Shown: positions 7,680 through 16,354, counted from the stretch's first letter. The stretch: DNA of 64,000 nt from Pseudomonadota bacterium (GCA_021325135.1 JAJPHT010000014.1:42111-106110), one strand, 5' to 3'. Notes: generated by a model from the sequence alone, not told the origin. Numbers and translations are program-made.

Positions 7680-8366
7680 TCACGTCCAGCCCTTCTTGGA
7701 GCGGACCACGACGACGCCACCCACCACGAGGGCGCCGAGGCCCAGGAGGGCGAGGGCGGGGAGCTCGGGGAGGGGGACGGTCGCGCTGCTGGCCGAGGTC
7801 GCGCCCAGCGTGCCGGCGGAGGTGAACAGGCCGTTGCTGTTGCTGGAGATGACCTGGATGGCGGGGTAGGAGCCGCGGGGGAAGGCGCCGTTGACGCCGC
7901 TGATGGTGGCGGTGGCGCGCCCGATGTCCAGGCTCGTGCCCGTCCGGGGGAGGGTCTGGCCGCCCACGAGGTTGCGCGACGCGGCGGCGACGGTGGTGGG
8001 CTGGGACGCCTTGAGGGCGCGGAAGTGCCAGACGTGGGTGACGGGGTCCTGCTCGTAGTCGCCGAAGACGACCTTCACGCTGCCCACGTGGTTGGCGAAG
8101 TAGAGGTCGAAGGCGAAGGCGCCGTTGGTGAAGGCGACGCCGGTGGCGAGGGGGGTGGGGTAGACCCAGGTCACCGCGCCGTTGGCGGGGAGGTTGACCG
8201 CGCCGGAGCCGGCGGTCGCGGCGTTGGCCAGGGCGAGGGTGCCGCCGATGGGGGCCGCCGCGTTGACGGTGGGGGTGAAGGCGTAGCTCTTCTGGGAGGC
8301 CGCGGCGGCGGACGGGGCGAAGCCCGCCAGGAGGGCGAGCGTGATGGCGAGGACGAGGGTGCGCAT
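7680..8366 (-). CDS. Exported protein with PEP-CTERM-like sorting tail (probable exosortase substrate)
   Basis: 228 residues. Signal peptide MRTLVLAITLALLAG...AAAA, about 22-24 residues. The body (25-195) is a predicted beta-sandwich without Cys, rich in Thr, Ala and Val. The last ~32 residues read VPLPELP followed by a hydrophobic helix (ALALLGLGALVVGGVVVV) and RSKKGWT. This three-part tail of a Pro-Glu-Pro-like motif, helix and basic end is what exosortases recognise (PEP-CTERM, or the archaeal PEF- and VPxxxP-CTERM forms). An exosortase lies 0.5 kb away on the other strand. Substrate status is inferred from tail plus context; it could also be a plain membrane anchor. Confidence 0.82.
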   Translation of the reverse strand: MRTLVLAITLALLAGFAPSAAAASQKSYAFTPTVNAAAPIGGTLALANAATAGSGAVNLPANGAVTWVYPTPLATGVAFTNGAFAFDLYFANHVGSVKVVFGDYEQDPVTHVWHFRALKASQPTTVAAASRNLVGGQTLPRTGTSLDIGRATATISGVNGAFPRGSYPAIQVISSNSNGLFTSAGTLGATSASSATVPLPELPALALLGLGALVVGGVVVVRSKKGWT

Positions 8367-8400
8367 GGGACTCCCTGGACGTGAGTCACCCCGCGGACCG

Positions 8401-8406
8401 CTATAA
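8401..8406 (-). promoter_or_regulatory. TATA-like box for the exosortase-substrate-like gene
   Basis: TTATAG on the minus strand ending 34 bases before the ATG at 8366, with GGGAGTCCC directly before the start codon. Confidence 0.45.
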
Positions 8407-8534
8407 CAAACCCAGGAAGGCGGCATCTAGAGGTGTCCTCCATGTGGACCGATTCCAGATAGTCGATCACCAAAAGGACCATAGGGGGCGATACGGTCGA
8501 TGGGGCCTTTGGCTGTGCCATCGAGGCTGTCCCG

Positions 8535-8852
8535 ATGAGGTTCGCTCCGCTTTTCGTGCTCGCCGCCCTGCTGCTTCCCTTCGCGGTCGCCGCCCCGGTG
8601 CGCGACGACTCGTCCTACACCTTCCACGGCTTCCCCTCCCGGAACCAGCCGGCGGACACCTACTACGTGTCCCTCTGCCGCGACTACCTCCACCAGGGCC
8701 CGGCCGTCGAGTTCTTCGACGACTGCTTCACGTCGGGCATCTACAAGGAGACCAACGGGCGCGCCGGCCTCCAGGTCCGCGCGGGCGTCGACGACCTGGG
8801 CATCGCCTACGCGGCCGACACGCTGCTCGCGCCGGTGCTGCCCCAGCTGTAG
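8535..8852 (+). CDS. Small secreted protein upstream of the exosortase
   Basis: 105 residues with a clean signal peptide (MRFAPLFVLAALLLPFAVAA) and an ~85-residue mature part. The mature part has two Cys (VSLCRDY and DDCFTSG) that could form a disulfide, and no sorting tail. GAGGCTGTCCC precedes the ATG. It ends 15 bases before the exosortase start and so is probably the first gene of the exosortase operon, but it matches no exosortase-associated family that I recognise. Confidence 0.75.
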   Translation: MRFAPLFVLAALLLPFAVAAPVRDDSSYTFHGFPSRNQPADTYYVSLCRDYLHQGPAVEFFDDCFTSGIYKETNGRAGLQVRAGVDDLGIAYAADTLLAPVLPQL

Positions 8853-8867
8853 ACCGGTGAGCGCATC

Positions 8868-9725
8868 GTGGAGCCCGCCCACCCCCTCGTGAAGGCCCCC
8901 GGGCGAAGCCCGGCGGTCGCGCGCCGGGTGGCGGGCGCCTTCGTCCTCCTGGGCGTCCTTCTTCTCTACCGCGCTCCCGCGCGCTTCGTCTGGAACGCGT
9001 GGCTCAGCGACCCCTACTACGCCCACGGCCTCCCCGTCTTCGCGGCGGCGGTGGCGCTGGCGGCGTGGCGCCTCTGGAAGGCCCCGCGCGCCGAAGCGTC
9101 CGTCCCCGCGTGGGCGCTCCTGGGCCTCCCCCTTGCGGGCGCGCTCTACCTCGCGGGCCTCCTGCGCGCGGACGCGTACCTGCTATCATGGAGCGCGCTC
9201 GCGCTCGCGGCCTCCGTCGCGCTGGCCTCGGGCGGCTGGCCCCGCCTGCGCCTCGTGGGCGCGCCGCTCCTCCTCGCCGCGCTGGCGCTGCCCACCCCCT
9301 GGACGATCCAGGTCTGCGTGGCGCTCCAGGACGGCGCCACCGCCGCGACGGGCTTCCTGCTCTCCCTGGCGGGCATCGCGCTGGAGCGCGGCCTCACGAC
9401 GCTCACCGCCGGGGGCCTCTCCTTCGAGGTGACGCCCGCGTGCAGCGGCTTCCAGTCCGCCGTGAGCCTCCTCGCCGTGGGCGCGGGCATCGCGACAATC
9501 TTCCCGCGCCGCGCGGGCCTCGTCCTCGCCCTGGCGGTCCCCGTGGCGCTGGCGCTCAACGTCCTCCGCCTCGTCCTCGTCGTCCTCATCAGCCTCGCGT
9601 GGGGCCCCGGCGCCGCGGAGGGCTTCTTCCACGGCCTCTCCGACGCGCTGATCTTCGTCGCCGAGACGCTTCTTCTCCTCGCCGTCGCGGGCGCGCTCTC
9701 GCGCCCCCGGGGGCGGGCCGCATGA
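8868..9725 (+). CDS. Exosortase/archaeosortase family transpeptidase
   Basis: Polytopic membrane cysteine protease/transpeptidase that cuts C-terminal sorting signals and transfers the protein to a membrane lipid or glycan. 285 residues with about eight transmembrane helices. The catalytic triad is visible: Cys192 in TPACSGFQS, Arg234 in ALNVLRLVL and His255 in GFFHGLSDA. Spacing and length fit the bacterial-style exosortase core. GTG start with GGTGA upstream. The stop overlaps the next gene (ATGA), an EpsI-like protein, as in bacterial exosortase loci. The divergent gene at 7680 carries a matching tail. Confidence 0.94.
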   Translation: MEPAHPLVKAPGRSPAVARRVAGAFVLLGVLLLYRAPARFVWNAWLSDPYYAHGLPVFAAAVALAAWRLWKAPRAEASVPAWALLGLPLAGALYLAGLLRADAYLLSWSALALAASVALASGGWPRLRLVGAPLLLAALALPTPWTIQVCVALQDGATAATGFLLSLAGIALERGLTTLTAGGLSFEVTPACSGFQSAVSLLAVGAGIATIFPRRAGLVLALAVPVALALNVLRLVLVVLISLAWGPGAAEGFFHGLSDALIFVAETLLLLAVAGALSRPRGRAA

Positions 9726-10588
9726 GGAGCGAGGACACCTGGCGCGTCGTGGGCGGCGCCGTCGCGCTCCTCATCGTCGCGGGCCTCCTCCTCTCCACGC
9801 CCAGCATGATCTTCGTGCGCAAGGTGGACATCGTCGACGCCGAGCTTCGCGACTCGGGCCACTCCCACGCCGTCCTCGCGCGCATGGACCTGGGGGACCC
9901 CAAGGCCCTCAAGGCCATCCCCAGGACGCTGGGCGCGTGGAACGAGTCGCGCGAGTATGACTACGACAACGTGGCCGCGATCCTCAACACCAACGTGCTC
10001 CTCAGCCGTGACTACCAGCGCGACGACGTGTTCCAGCCGGTGAACCTCCTCGTCATCGAGAGCGAGAACGTCAGCTCGTTCCACCCCGCGCCCGTCTGCT
10101 ATCGCGCGCAGGGCTACGACGTGCCCGCCGACGAGGGGGCCGTCGTCACGGTGCCCGTGCCCAACGAGACGTGGGCCCAGGAGCGGTGGCTCAGCGCGCA
10201 GGAGCAGAACGTCTTCGCGGGCAACCTCAGCGCGAAGCTCCTGGAGGTCACGAAGCCCGGCCCCAACGGCACGGTGGCCGAGAAGCGCGTCGCGCTCTAC
10301 GTCTACCTCAAGCGCGAGGACTGGCGCGTCACGGACCAGGTGACGTGGGTGCGCCTGGAGATGGTCGTGACGCCCGACACCCGGGGCGCGGACGTGCTCC
10401 CCATCCTCGGCGACATGATGAAGGAGGTCGTGCCCAACCTCTTCCTCTTCAAGGTCACCGAGGAGCGCACGCTGGGCGAGAGCCTCGTCGACAGGTTCGG
10501 CGTGGGCGGCGCGGGGCTCGTCGCCGCCGCGGTCGCCATCCCCTGCTGGCCCATCGCGATGGCGTTCTGGCGCAGCCGCCGAGGTTGA
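9722..10588 (+). CDS. EpsI-like exosortase-associated protein
   Basis: 288 residues. An N-terminal signal-anchor (residues 8-30), a large outside domain and a C-terminal hydrophobic helix near residues 260-280 ending SRRG. The segment SSFHPAPVCYRAQGYDV (His121, Cys126) matches the H-x-P...C motif of EpsI/DUF3485 proteins, which accompany or are fused to exosortases. Those proteins are thought to take part in extracellular polysaccharide or sorting systems. The ATG overlaps the exosortase stop, so the two are co-translated. The longer inserts make it a divergent member. Confidence 0.75.
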   Translation: MRSEDTWRVVGGAVALLIVAGLLLSTPSMIFVRKVDIVDAELRDSGHSHAVLARMDLGDPKALKAIPRTLGAWNESREYDYDNVAAILNTNVLLSRDYQRDDVFQPVNLLVIESENVSSFHPAPVCYRAQGYDVPADEGAVVTVPVPNETWAQERWLSAQEQNVFAGNLSAKLLEVTKPGPNGTVAEKRVALYVYLKREDWRVTDQVTWVRLEMVVTPDTRGADVLPILGDMMKEVVPNLFLFKVTEERTLGESLVDRFGVGGAGLVAAAVAIPCWPIAMAFWRSRRG

Positions 10589-10675
10589 TTCGTCTTCGGC
10601 GCCAAGCCCAACGTTCATCACCCTCGTGGTCATGGCAGCCGCGGGCGGACCCCGCCCTGCGAAGGAGGCATTCCC

Positions 10676-11332
10676 ATGCAACTCTACGTCAGACTAGCCC
10701 TTGCCATTGCCCTTGTGACCGTCGCCATCCCCGCCGTGCCCACCGCGTCCGCGACGTGCGTCGATTCGATCTGCTTCTGCACCACGCCCGTGGGGCCGTG
10801 CGTCCTCTGTCTCGTCGAAGGCGAGGGGACCTGCTGCACGAACCTCACCACGTGCTACCTCCAGCCCATCGAGCAGCTCGTGCCCCAGGTGAAGAACGTC
10901 CAGACGACGACCAACCCCGACGGCACCGAGACCGTGAGCTTCGACGTCTGCTTCGGGAGCGGCAGCTGCACGCACGTGGCCGAGACCATCCCCACCGCGT
11001 GCCTGGCCTACAACCCCGACGCGCTCACGAACCTCTGCGTCACGACGGGCTCCCAGCCCGAGGGCGTCTCCGTCCCCGAGCCCACCGTCGGCTCGCGCAC
11101 CATCACGGTGCCCGTCCCCACCGTGGGCACCACGCCCGACCACGTCTGCATCGTGGGCCCCGAGTGCGTGGACGTCCCCGTGCCCGGCGTGGGCACCAAC
11201 CCCACGCCCGAGACGGTCCCCGACGTCGGCGTCTCCTGGCAGACCGTCGTCGTCAACGTCCCCACCGTGGGCGGCTACGTCGAGGCCACCGCGCTCTGCG
11301 GCCTCAACGTCCCCTGCAGCGTGACGCTGTAG
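10676..11332 (+). CDS. Cysteine-rich secreted protein with Pro/Val/Thr-rich tail
   Basis: 218 residues with a signal peptide (MQLYVRLALAIALVTVAIPA). The mature N-terminus is Cys-dense (CVDSICFCTTPVGPCVLC and CCTNLTTC), pointing to a disulfide-knit fold outside the cell. Residues ~130-200 alternate short motifs such as VSVPEPTVG, VPVPTVG, VPVPGVG and VNVPTVG, a degenerate repeat of about 8-20 residues. GGAGGCATTCCC precedes the ATG. It ends 6 bases before the end of the convergent PAP2-CCA gene. Function unknown. Confidence 0.75.
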   Translation: MQLYVRLALAIALVTVAIPAVPTASATCVDSICFCTTPVGPCVLCLVEGEGTCCTNLTTCYLQPIEQLVPQVKNVQTTTNPDGTETVSFDVCFGSGSCTHVAETIPTACLAYNPDALTNLCVTTGSQPEGVSVPEPTVGSRTITVPVPTVGTTPDHVCIVGPECVDVPVPGVGTNPTPETVPDVGVSWQTVVVNVPTVGGYVEATALCGLNVPCSVTL

Positions 11333-11338
11333 GCTCCC

Positions 11339-13456
11339 TCAGAACTCCCAGCTTTTTTTCCTGTTCAGGTGCCGCGTCAGCAGCCGCGCCGTGTCCTCGT
11401 CCACGACGTCGAGGCCCGCCTCCACGGCGAAGCCTTCGCGCATCACCTCGTTGAGGTGCTTGCCCAGGTCGTACTCCAGGAGCTTGGCCCGCAGCAGGTC
11501 GTCCGCGCGGCGGAACTCGCGCAGGCGCTCCACCTTGAGGCGCCCCTCCTCCTCGTACACCGGGCTGCGCGCGTCGCGGTGGCCGCTCCACGCCTTGCGG
11601 AACCTCTCGGCGTGCTCCTTGCTGCGCACGGGAGGACCCGTGTGGGTCACGGTGTCGGGCAGGCGGATGCGCGGAAGCTCCAGGAGGATGAGAAGCTCGC
11701 GGCCGCCCACCTCGTAGCTCGCGCGCTTGAGGTCGAACTCGTGGCGCTCCAGCAGCCGCTTGACGGCGTCCACCGCCTTGCGCATCTGGTCGTGCAGGTG
11801 GTCCTCCAGCACGTCGGGCGCGCGCGTGCGCACGAGGATGAACTCGCTGCGCCGCCGCCGCACGGCCAGTTCCAGCTCGTCGGGCGGGCGCGGCACCAGC
11901 TGGCGCGGGAAGAAGAACTGGAGCCCCTCGCGGCGCAGGTACGCGCGGCACGACTCCGCGAAGTGCGCGAGCGTCTCGCTGGAGACGGCGCTGGCCGCGT
12001 TGCGCCGCGTGTCCACGGGGTCGAGGAACACCAGGGGGTCGTTGAAGCGCGGGGTCCCCTCCAGCATGTCGAGGACGAGGAAGGTGCCCGGCTTCCACCC
12101 CTGCCCGGCTTCCAGGACGCGGCGGAAGCTGCCGTACTTGAGCACGAGAAGCTCGCAGAGGTAGCCCGAGAAGCCGTGGGTCTTGGCCTCCGCGCCGTAG
12201 ACGCCCACGCCCTTCATGAACGCCTTGAGGAGGCGCACCTGGTCGCGCTGCTCGCGGGACATCCTCCGCAGCACGAAGCGCGTGTGGAACGGCGTGCGGT
12301 CCACGGCGGTCATGCGCTGGCTCACGTCCGCGATCTCGTAGGCGGGCACGACGTCGGCCTTCACGCCCTCGAAGAGGCCGTGCGTGTACGGGTGCTCCGC
12401 GTACTTCTCCTCGGGGTCGTCCAGCGTGGCGCGGCCCAGGTCGAGGCCCCACGTCTCCAGGCTCTCGCGGGGCACGTCCATGGGGAAGAGGACGAACGCG
12501 TCGAGGTCCACGTTGCTGCGCAGGTAGGTGTCCTTGGCGACGCTGCCCACGAGCATCGGCTTCCCCCGGAGCTTCCGCTCCGCGAGCGCGTCGCGCAGCC
12601 TCCCCAGCAGGCGCTCGGCGCGCTCCACGGTGTGCTGCGCCTCCTCGGGCGTCGGCTTCACGCGCTGGAGGGCGAGGCGCTCGGTGCTGATGAAGCGGCT
12701 CGTGAAGACGGCCACGACGCCCGCGACGAGGAGGCCGCCCAGCACGTCCACGATCCAGTGGATGTTGAGATAGAGCGTCGCGAGGACCAGCGCGACCGCG
12801 TAGGCGTAGGCGAAGATGCGGAAGTTGCGGTTGCGCGAGTAGCGCGCCGCGTTGGCCGTGAGCACCGCGAAGGCGACCTGGAGGGAGGGGAACGTGTTGT
12901 TGACGGTGGTGAAGCTGTAGTAGATGTCCGCCAGCTGCGGGAAGAGGTCGAACACCGGGCTCTGCACGTGGTGGTACACGTACACGTTGTTGATGGGCAT
13001 CAGCAGGTAGAAGGGCAGCGCGATGACGTAAGCCAGGGGGAACATCAGCAGGTTCGCCTTGGCGGGGCGCTCCTCGTCGCTGAGCACGTAGAGGAGGATG
13101 GGGAAGTAGAGCATCCACGGGTGGATGGCGACGTAGACGATGCTGAAGAAGTAGTCCAGCGGCGGGTTCCAGAGGTGCTGGAGGCTGGGGACGGCGCCGC
13201 GCTCCAGCGCGTCCACCTGCGGCGTGAGGTCGTGGTAGGGCAGGCGCGACGTGATGGCCGCGTCCGCCTGCACGAGGAGCAGGTGCACCAGCAGCACGGC
13301 GCCCGCGGCGAGGAGGAACTTGCCGTACTTGTCCACGAGGCGCGGCCCCTCCTTGCGGCCCACGGGCACGGGCGTCTCGGGGAGGAAGAGGATAAGCCCC
13401 GCGCCCAGGAGCAGGAGGTTCACCAGCACGACGACGACCCAGACGGGGAGGTCCAT
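11339..13456 (-). CDS. cca: Fusion of a PAP2-like membrane domain and archaeal CCA-adding enzyme
   Basis: 705 residues. Residues 1-255 hold about six transmembrane helices in the pattern of the Aur1-like PAP2 family, with TFPSLQVAFAVL (190s) and IHWIVDVLGG (His233, Asp237). The normally catalytic His of the first motif is Gln193. Residues ~262-705 are a near-complete class I CCA-adding enzyme, which adds CCA to tRNA 3' ends: KPTPEE, GSVAKDTYLRSNVDLDAFVLF (Asp317 and Asp319), a third Asp at 368 in VKADVVPAYE, then the neck, body and tail regions. Only about ten N-terminal residues of the usual enzyme are replaced and no internal Met is available, so the fusion is real in this sequence. It starts directly after the thpR stop (TAG then ATG). 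Confidence 0.9.
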   Translation of the reverse strand: MDLPVWVVVVLVNLLLLGAGLILFLPETPVPVGRKEGPRLVDKYGKFLLAAGAVLLVHLLLVQADAAITSRLPYHDLTPQVDALERGAVPSLQHLWNPPLDYFFSIVYVAIHPWMLYFPILLYVLSDEERPAKANLLMFPLAYVIALPFYLLMPINNVYVYHHVQSPVFDLFPQLADIYYSFTTVNNTFPSLQVAFAVLTANAARYSRNRNFRIFAYAYAVALVLATLYLNIHWIVDVLGGLLVAGVVAVFTSRFISTERLALQRVKPTPEEAQHTVERAERLLGRLRDALAERKLRGKPMLVGSVAKDTYLRSNVDLDAFVLFPMDVPRESLETWGLDLGRATLDDPEEKYAEHPYTHGLFEGVKADVVPAYEIADVSQRMTAVDRTPFHTRFVLRRMSREQRDQVRLLKAFMKGVGVYGAEAKTHGFSGYLCELLVLKYGSFRRVLEAGQGWKPGTFLVLDMLEGTPRFNDPLVFLDPVDTRRNAASAVSSETLAHFAESCRAYLRREGLQFFFPRQLVPRPPDELELAVRRRRSEFILVRTRAPDVLEDHLHDQMRKAVDAVKRLLERHEFDLKRASYEVGGRELLILLELPRIRLPDTVTHTGPPVRSKEHAERFRKAWSGHRDARSPVYEEEGRLKVERLREFRRADDLLRAKLLEYDLGKHLNEVMREGFAVEAGLDVVDEDTARLLTRHLNRKKSWEF

Positions 13457-14005
13457 CTACACGCCCTCCAGCCGCGCGCCGTGCAGCGTCTCGTGCCTCG
13501 CGCCGCCCGGGCCCAGCACGCTGCGGTAGAGGTTCACGACCTCGACGCGCACGGCGGGGAGGGGCTCGTCGCGGCGCGACGCGAGCAGCGCAGGAAGCCC
13601 CGCGAGGCGGCCCCCTTCGCGCACGCGCGCCAGCGTGACGTGCGCGCGGAAGGGCTTCGCGTCGTCGGGCGGCAGCGCCTTGCGCACGCGCTCCGCCAGG
13701 GCGTCCAGCGGGGGGCAGGGGCGCGCTCCGGCCCACACGACGCGGGGCTGCCGCGGGTTGGGGAAGGCCCCGATCCCGTGAAGCTCCAGCGTGAACGCGG
13801 AGACGCCCCGCGCGGTCTCGTCCAGCGCGGCGGCCATGCGGGGCGCGGCGTCGTCGGGCGCGTCGCCCAGGAACGAGAGCGTGAGGTGGAGGTGGGCCGG
13901 GTCCGAGGGCTTCAGGTCCGCCCCGGTCGCCCGCAGGGCGTCCAGCGCGCCGGAGAGCGCGGGGTCGGGCGGGAGCGGGATCCCCACGAACGCCCGGAAC
14001 GCCAT
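13457..14005 (-). CDS. thpR: RNA 2',3'-cyclic phosphodiesterase / 2'-5' RNA ligase family protein
   Basis: 182 residues, usual family length. Both HxT motifs of the 2H phosphoesterase fold are present: HLTL at His40 and HVTL at His122. Family members open 2',3'-cyclic phosphates and join RNA ends in vitro. In archaea the gene often neighbours the CCA-adding enzyme, as here: the thpR stop TAG abuts the ATG of the PAP2-CCA gene with no gap. The start is the ATG 25 bases after a CTTATG box, so the message is probably leaderless. Confidence 0.93.
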   Translation of the reverse strand: MAFRAFVGIPLPPDPALSGALDALRATGADLKPSDPAHLHLTLSFLGDAPDDAAPRMAAALDETARGVSAFTLELHGIGAFPNPRQPRVVWAGARPCPPLDALAERVRKALPPDDAKPFRAHVTLARVREGGRLAGLPALLASRRDEPLPAVRVEVVNLYRSVLGPGGARHETLHGARLEGV

Positions 14006-14030
14006 CGGGGCGGGACCGGCCCCTCGCCGA

Positions 14031-14036
14031 CATAAG
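14031..14036 (-). promoter_or_regulatory. TATA-like box for the thpR-cca operon
   Basis: CTTATG on the minus strand ending 25 bases before the thpR ATG; leaderless-type spacing. Confidence 0.55.
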
Positions 14037-14134
14037 GGTTCGGGCCCGCGCCGGCCGCGCTCCGGGGCCGCCCGGTTTGGGCGCAGGCCGGGGCCGAAGG
14101 TAACACCTCCGCGCGGAAAGGGGTGGGGTTTGAA

Positions 14135-14926
14135 ATGGACGGAGCGAGGAAGCCGGCTCTCGGTCCCTTGATCGCCTCCCTCCTCGTCGCGGCGTTGGGC
14201 ACCGGGGTGGTGGGGGTGACCTACGCCTGGGTCGGGGCCCGGCTCGCGCGCCGCCAGGTCCGCGACGCCGCGGACCGCGCCGCCCTGCGCGGCTTCGCCC
14301 TCTGGTGGCTCGCCATGGCGGCCACCCAGGCGCTGGATGCTGCGCTGGACTCCGCGGCGGCCCTCGGGAGCGCGGGCCCCGGGGCCGTGACCATCGAAGG
14401 CATCCTGGAGCGCCTTCTCGTGGCCTCCGCGCTGGCGGGGCTCATGGTCTACCTGCTCTACATCGTCCAGGGGCGCCTGCGCCTCGCGGCCGTGGGCGCG
14501 TTCTACCTCGCTTACTTCACGGCGTCGCTCTACGCGTTCCACTGGCGCGGACCGCAGGGCGTCCACGCGGGGGCGTGGCGCGTCGAGGCGGCGTTCGCGC
14601 GCCCCGCGCCGCTGCCCGCCGAGGCCCTGCTGGACCTCGCGCTCCTGGCGCCGCCGGTGGCCGGCGCGCTGGCGTTCGGCCTCGCGGGGCGCCACGCGGC
14701 GAGCCTCGCCCAGCGCGCCCGCGTCGCGGCCACCTCGTGGGGGCTCCTCCTCTGGTGGGTCCTCACCGTGGCCTCCTCCTCACCGCAGCTCCTGGACGCC
14801 TCGTGGCTCCAGGCGGGCGCCCTCGTGGTGGGCCTCGGCACCTCGCTGGCCATCCTCCTCTCCCACGCGCCGCCCACGTGGGTCCTGCGCCGCTGGGCGG
14901 GCCGCGCGGAGCCCGTCGCAAGGTGA
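14135..14926 (+). CDS. Polytopic membrane protein, unknown
   Basis: 263 residues with about seven hydrophobic segments, including PLIASLLVAALGTGVVGVTY at the N-terminus, VASALAGLMVYLLYIVQG in the middle and AGALVVGLGTSLAILLSH near the end. The outline resembles seven-helix archaeal membrane sensors (tryptophans and aromatics within helices), but no diagnostic motif is visible. ATG at 14135 is preferred over GTG at 14123. Divergent from thpR; the LVIVD lipoprotein gene follows after 33 bases but has its own TATA-like box. Confidence 0.7.
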   Translation: MDGARKPALGPLIASLLVAALGTGVVGVTYAWVGARLARRQVRDAADRAALRGFALWWLAMAATQALDAALDSAAALGSAGPGAVTIEGILERLLVASALAGLMVYLLYIVQGRLRLAAVGAFYLAYFTASLYAFHWRGPQGVHAGAWRVEAAFARPAPLPAEALLDLALLAPPVAGALAFGLAGRHAASLAQRARVAATSWGLLLWWVLTVASSSPQLLDASWLQAGALVVGLGTSLAILLSHAPPTWVLRRWAGRAEPVAR

Positions 14927-14928
14927 AG

Positions 14929-14935
14929 GTATTTC
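14929..14935 (+). promoter_or_regulatory. TATA-like box for the LVIVD lipoprotein at 14960
   Basis: GTATTTC, ending 24 bases before the ATG; leaderless-type spacing. Confidence 0.4.
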
Positions 14936-14959
14936 TCGCGCGCCGCGGCTGGCGCCACG

Positions 14960-16354
14960 ATGCGTTGGGCGGCCCTCGTCCTCGCCCTGCTCTCCGCGGG
15001 GTGCGCGGCCTCCACGGTGCAGCCCGCCCTGCCCGCGGGCGAGCCCCAGGCGGCGGTCCCCTTCGCGGGCGAGCCCCTGGTGCAGGACCACGACCACAAC
15101 GACCCCTCGCTGCACAACGCGTCGCTGAACCTGCGGCTCCTCTCCCGCGTCATCCCCTACGGCAACGGCACCGCGTGGGGGCAGGGCTCCATCAACGAGA
15201 TCGCGTTCAGCGGCAACCTCATCTTCGTCTCGCGCAGCAACCCCGAGGGGGGCTTCGCCGTCGTGGACGCCACCGACCTGCGCCACCCGCAGGTGATCGG
15301 CGACTTCCACGCCGAGGGCGGGGCGGACATCGAGGTCACCAGCGACGGCGCCTACGCGCTCCTCATGACGCAGCGCACGACGCCCGGGGCGCAGACGCTG
15401 GACAGCCCCGCCACGCGCGAGGTGCGCGGCATCGACGTGGTGGACGTGCGCGACCCGGCGCACCCCTCGCTATCCAGCTTCCTGCCGCTCCCCACCAACG
15501 GCCCGCACACCGCGAGCTACCGCCTGCTCCCCGACGGGCGCGAGGTCGTCGCCATCGAGACCTACGACCTCGTGACCGACCCCACCACGGGCGCCATCGC
15601 GGGCGCGAGCCCCGCCACGCAGCGCGTCTACCTCGCGCTCCTCGCGCGCGACTCCCTGGGCGCGCACCTGCAAATCCAGGGCGTCTACCAGGTGACGGAC
15701 CCCGCGCCGCCGGGGAAGCTCTACTTCCCGCACGACTCCTTCATCGAGCCCCAGAAGGACGGCCGCGTGCTGATGTACGTCGCCTACTGGGACGCGGGCG
15801 TGCGCATCGTTGATATCACCGACCTCTCGCAGCCCAAGGAGATCGCGAGCTATCGCGACTTCGCGCCCAGCGCGCTGGCCCAGATGCACGACGTGAGGAC
15901 GTTCCCCGCGCCCGTCGCCGGCAAGCACGTCCTGGCCGCGGCGCCCGAGATCATCACCGCCCCCGAGACGGGGCAGGTCACCTTCGTCGACGTCACCGAC
16001 CCCGCGAAGCCGACGAAGCTGGGCCGCTGGGGCATCCCCGGCAACCTCACCGTGGACAAACCCTACGACTTCAGCCCCCACGTGTTCGACACCGACGCGC
16101 GGGGCCGCCTCGTCATCGGCCACTACCACGCGGGCGTCTGGCTCGTGGACGCCAGCGATCCCACGGACCCCGTCACGCTGGGCTTCTACCTGCCCCACGA
16201 GACGCGCCCCGGCTTCACCGGCATGGTGCCCGACGTGTGGGCGGCCAAGTTCTTCCACGGCCACGTCGTCGCCAGCGACCAGGGCACGGGCCTCTACATC
16301 CTCGAAGCGGCGCCGGGCCTCCTCGACCCGCTGCCGCCGGGCGTGATCCCCTGA
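14960..16354 (+). CDS. LVIVD-repeat lipoprotein (beta-propeller)
   Basis: 464 residues. A lipoprotein signal with lipobox LLSAGCAAS (Cys15) anchors it to the outer face of the membrane. The rest is a beta-propeller of LVIVD-type blades with short motifs such as FAVVDATDLRHPQVIGDF, VDVRDPAHPSL, VRIVDITDLSQP and VTFVDVTDPAKP. His-rich stretches (DHDHND, HYHAG) might bind metal. A paralogue is at 29104. Its stop overlaps the CTG assigned as the start of the glycosylase gene. Ligand unknown. Confidence 0.88.
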   Translation: MRWAALVLALLSAGCAASTVQPALPAGEPQAAVPFAGEPLVQDHDHNDPSLHNASLNLRLLSRVIPYGNGTAWGQGSINEIAFSGNLIFVSRSNPEGGFAVVDATDLRHPQVIGDFHAEGGADIEVTSDGAYALLMTQRTTPGAQTLDSPATREVRGIDVVDVRDPAHPSLSSFLPLPTNGPHTASYRLLPDGREVVAIETYDLVTDPTTGAIAGASPATQRVYLALLARDSLGAHLQIQGVYQVTDPAPPGKLYFPHDSFIEPQKDGRVLMYVAYWDAGVRIVDITDLSQPKEIASYRDFAPSALAQMHDVRTFPAPVAGKHVLAAAPEIITAPETGQVTFVDVTDPAKPTKLGRWGIPGNLTVDKPYDFSPHVFDTDARGRLVIGHYHAGVWLVDASDPTDPVTLGFYLPHETRPGFTGMVPDVWAAKFFHGHVVASDQGTGLYILEAAPGLLDPLPPGVIP

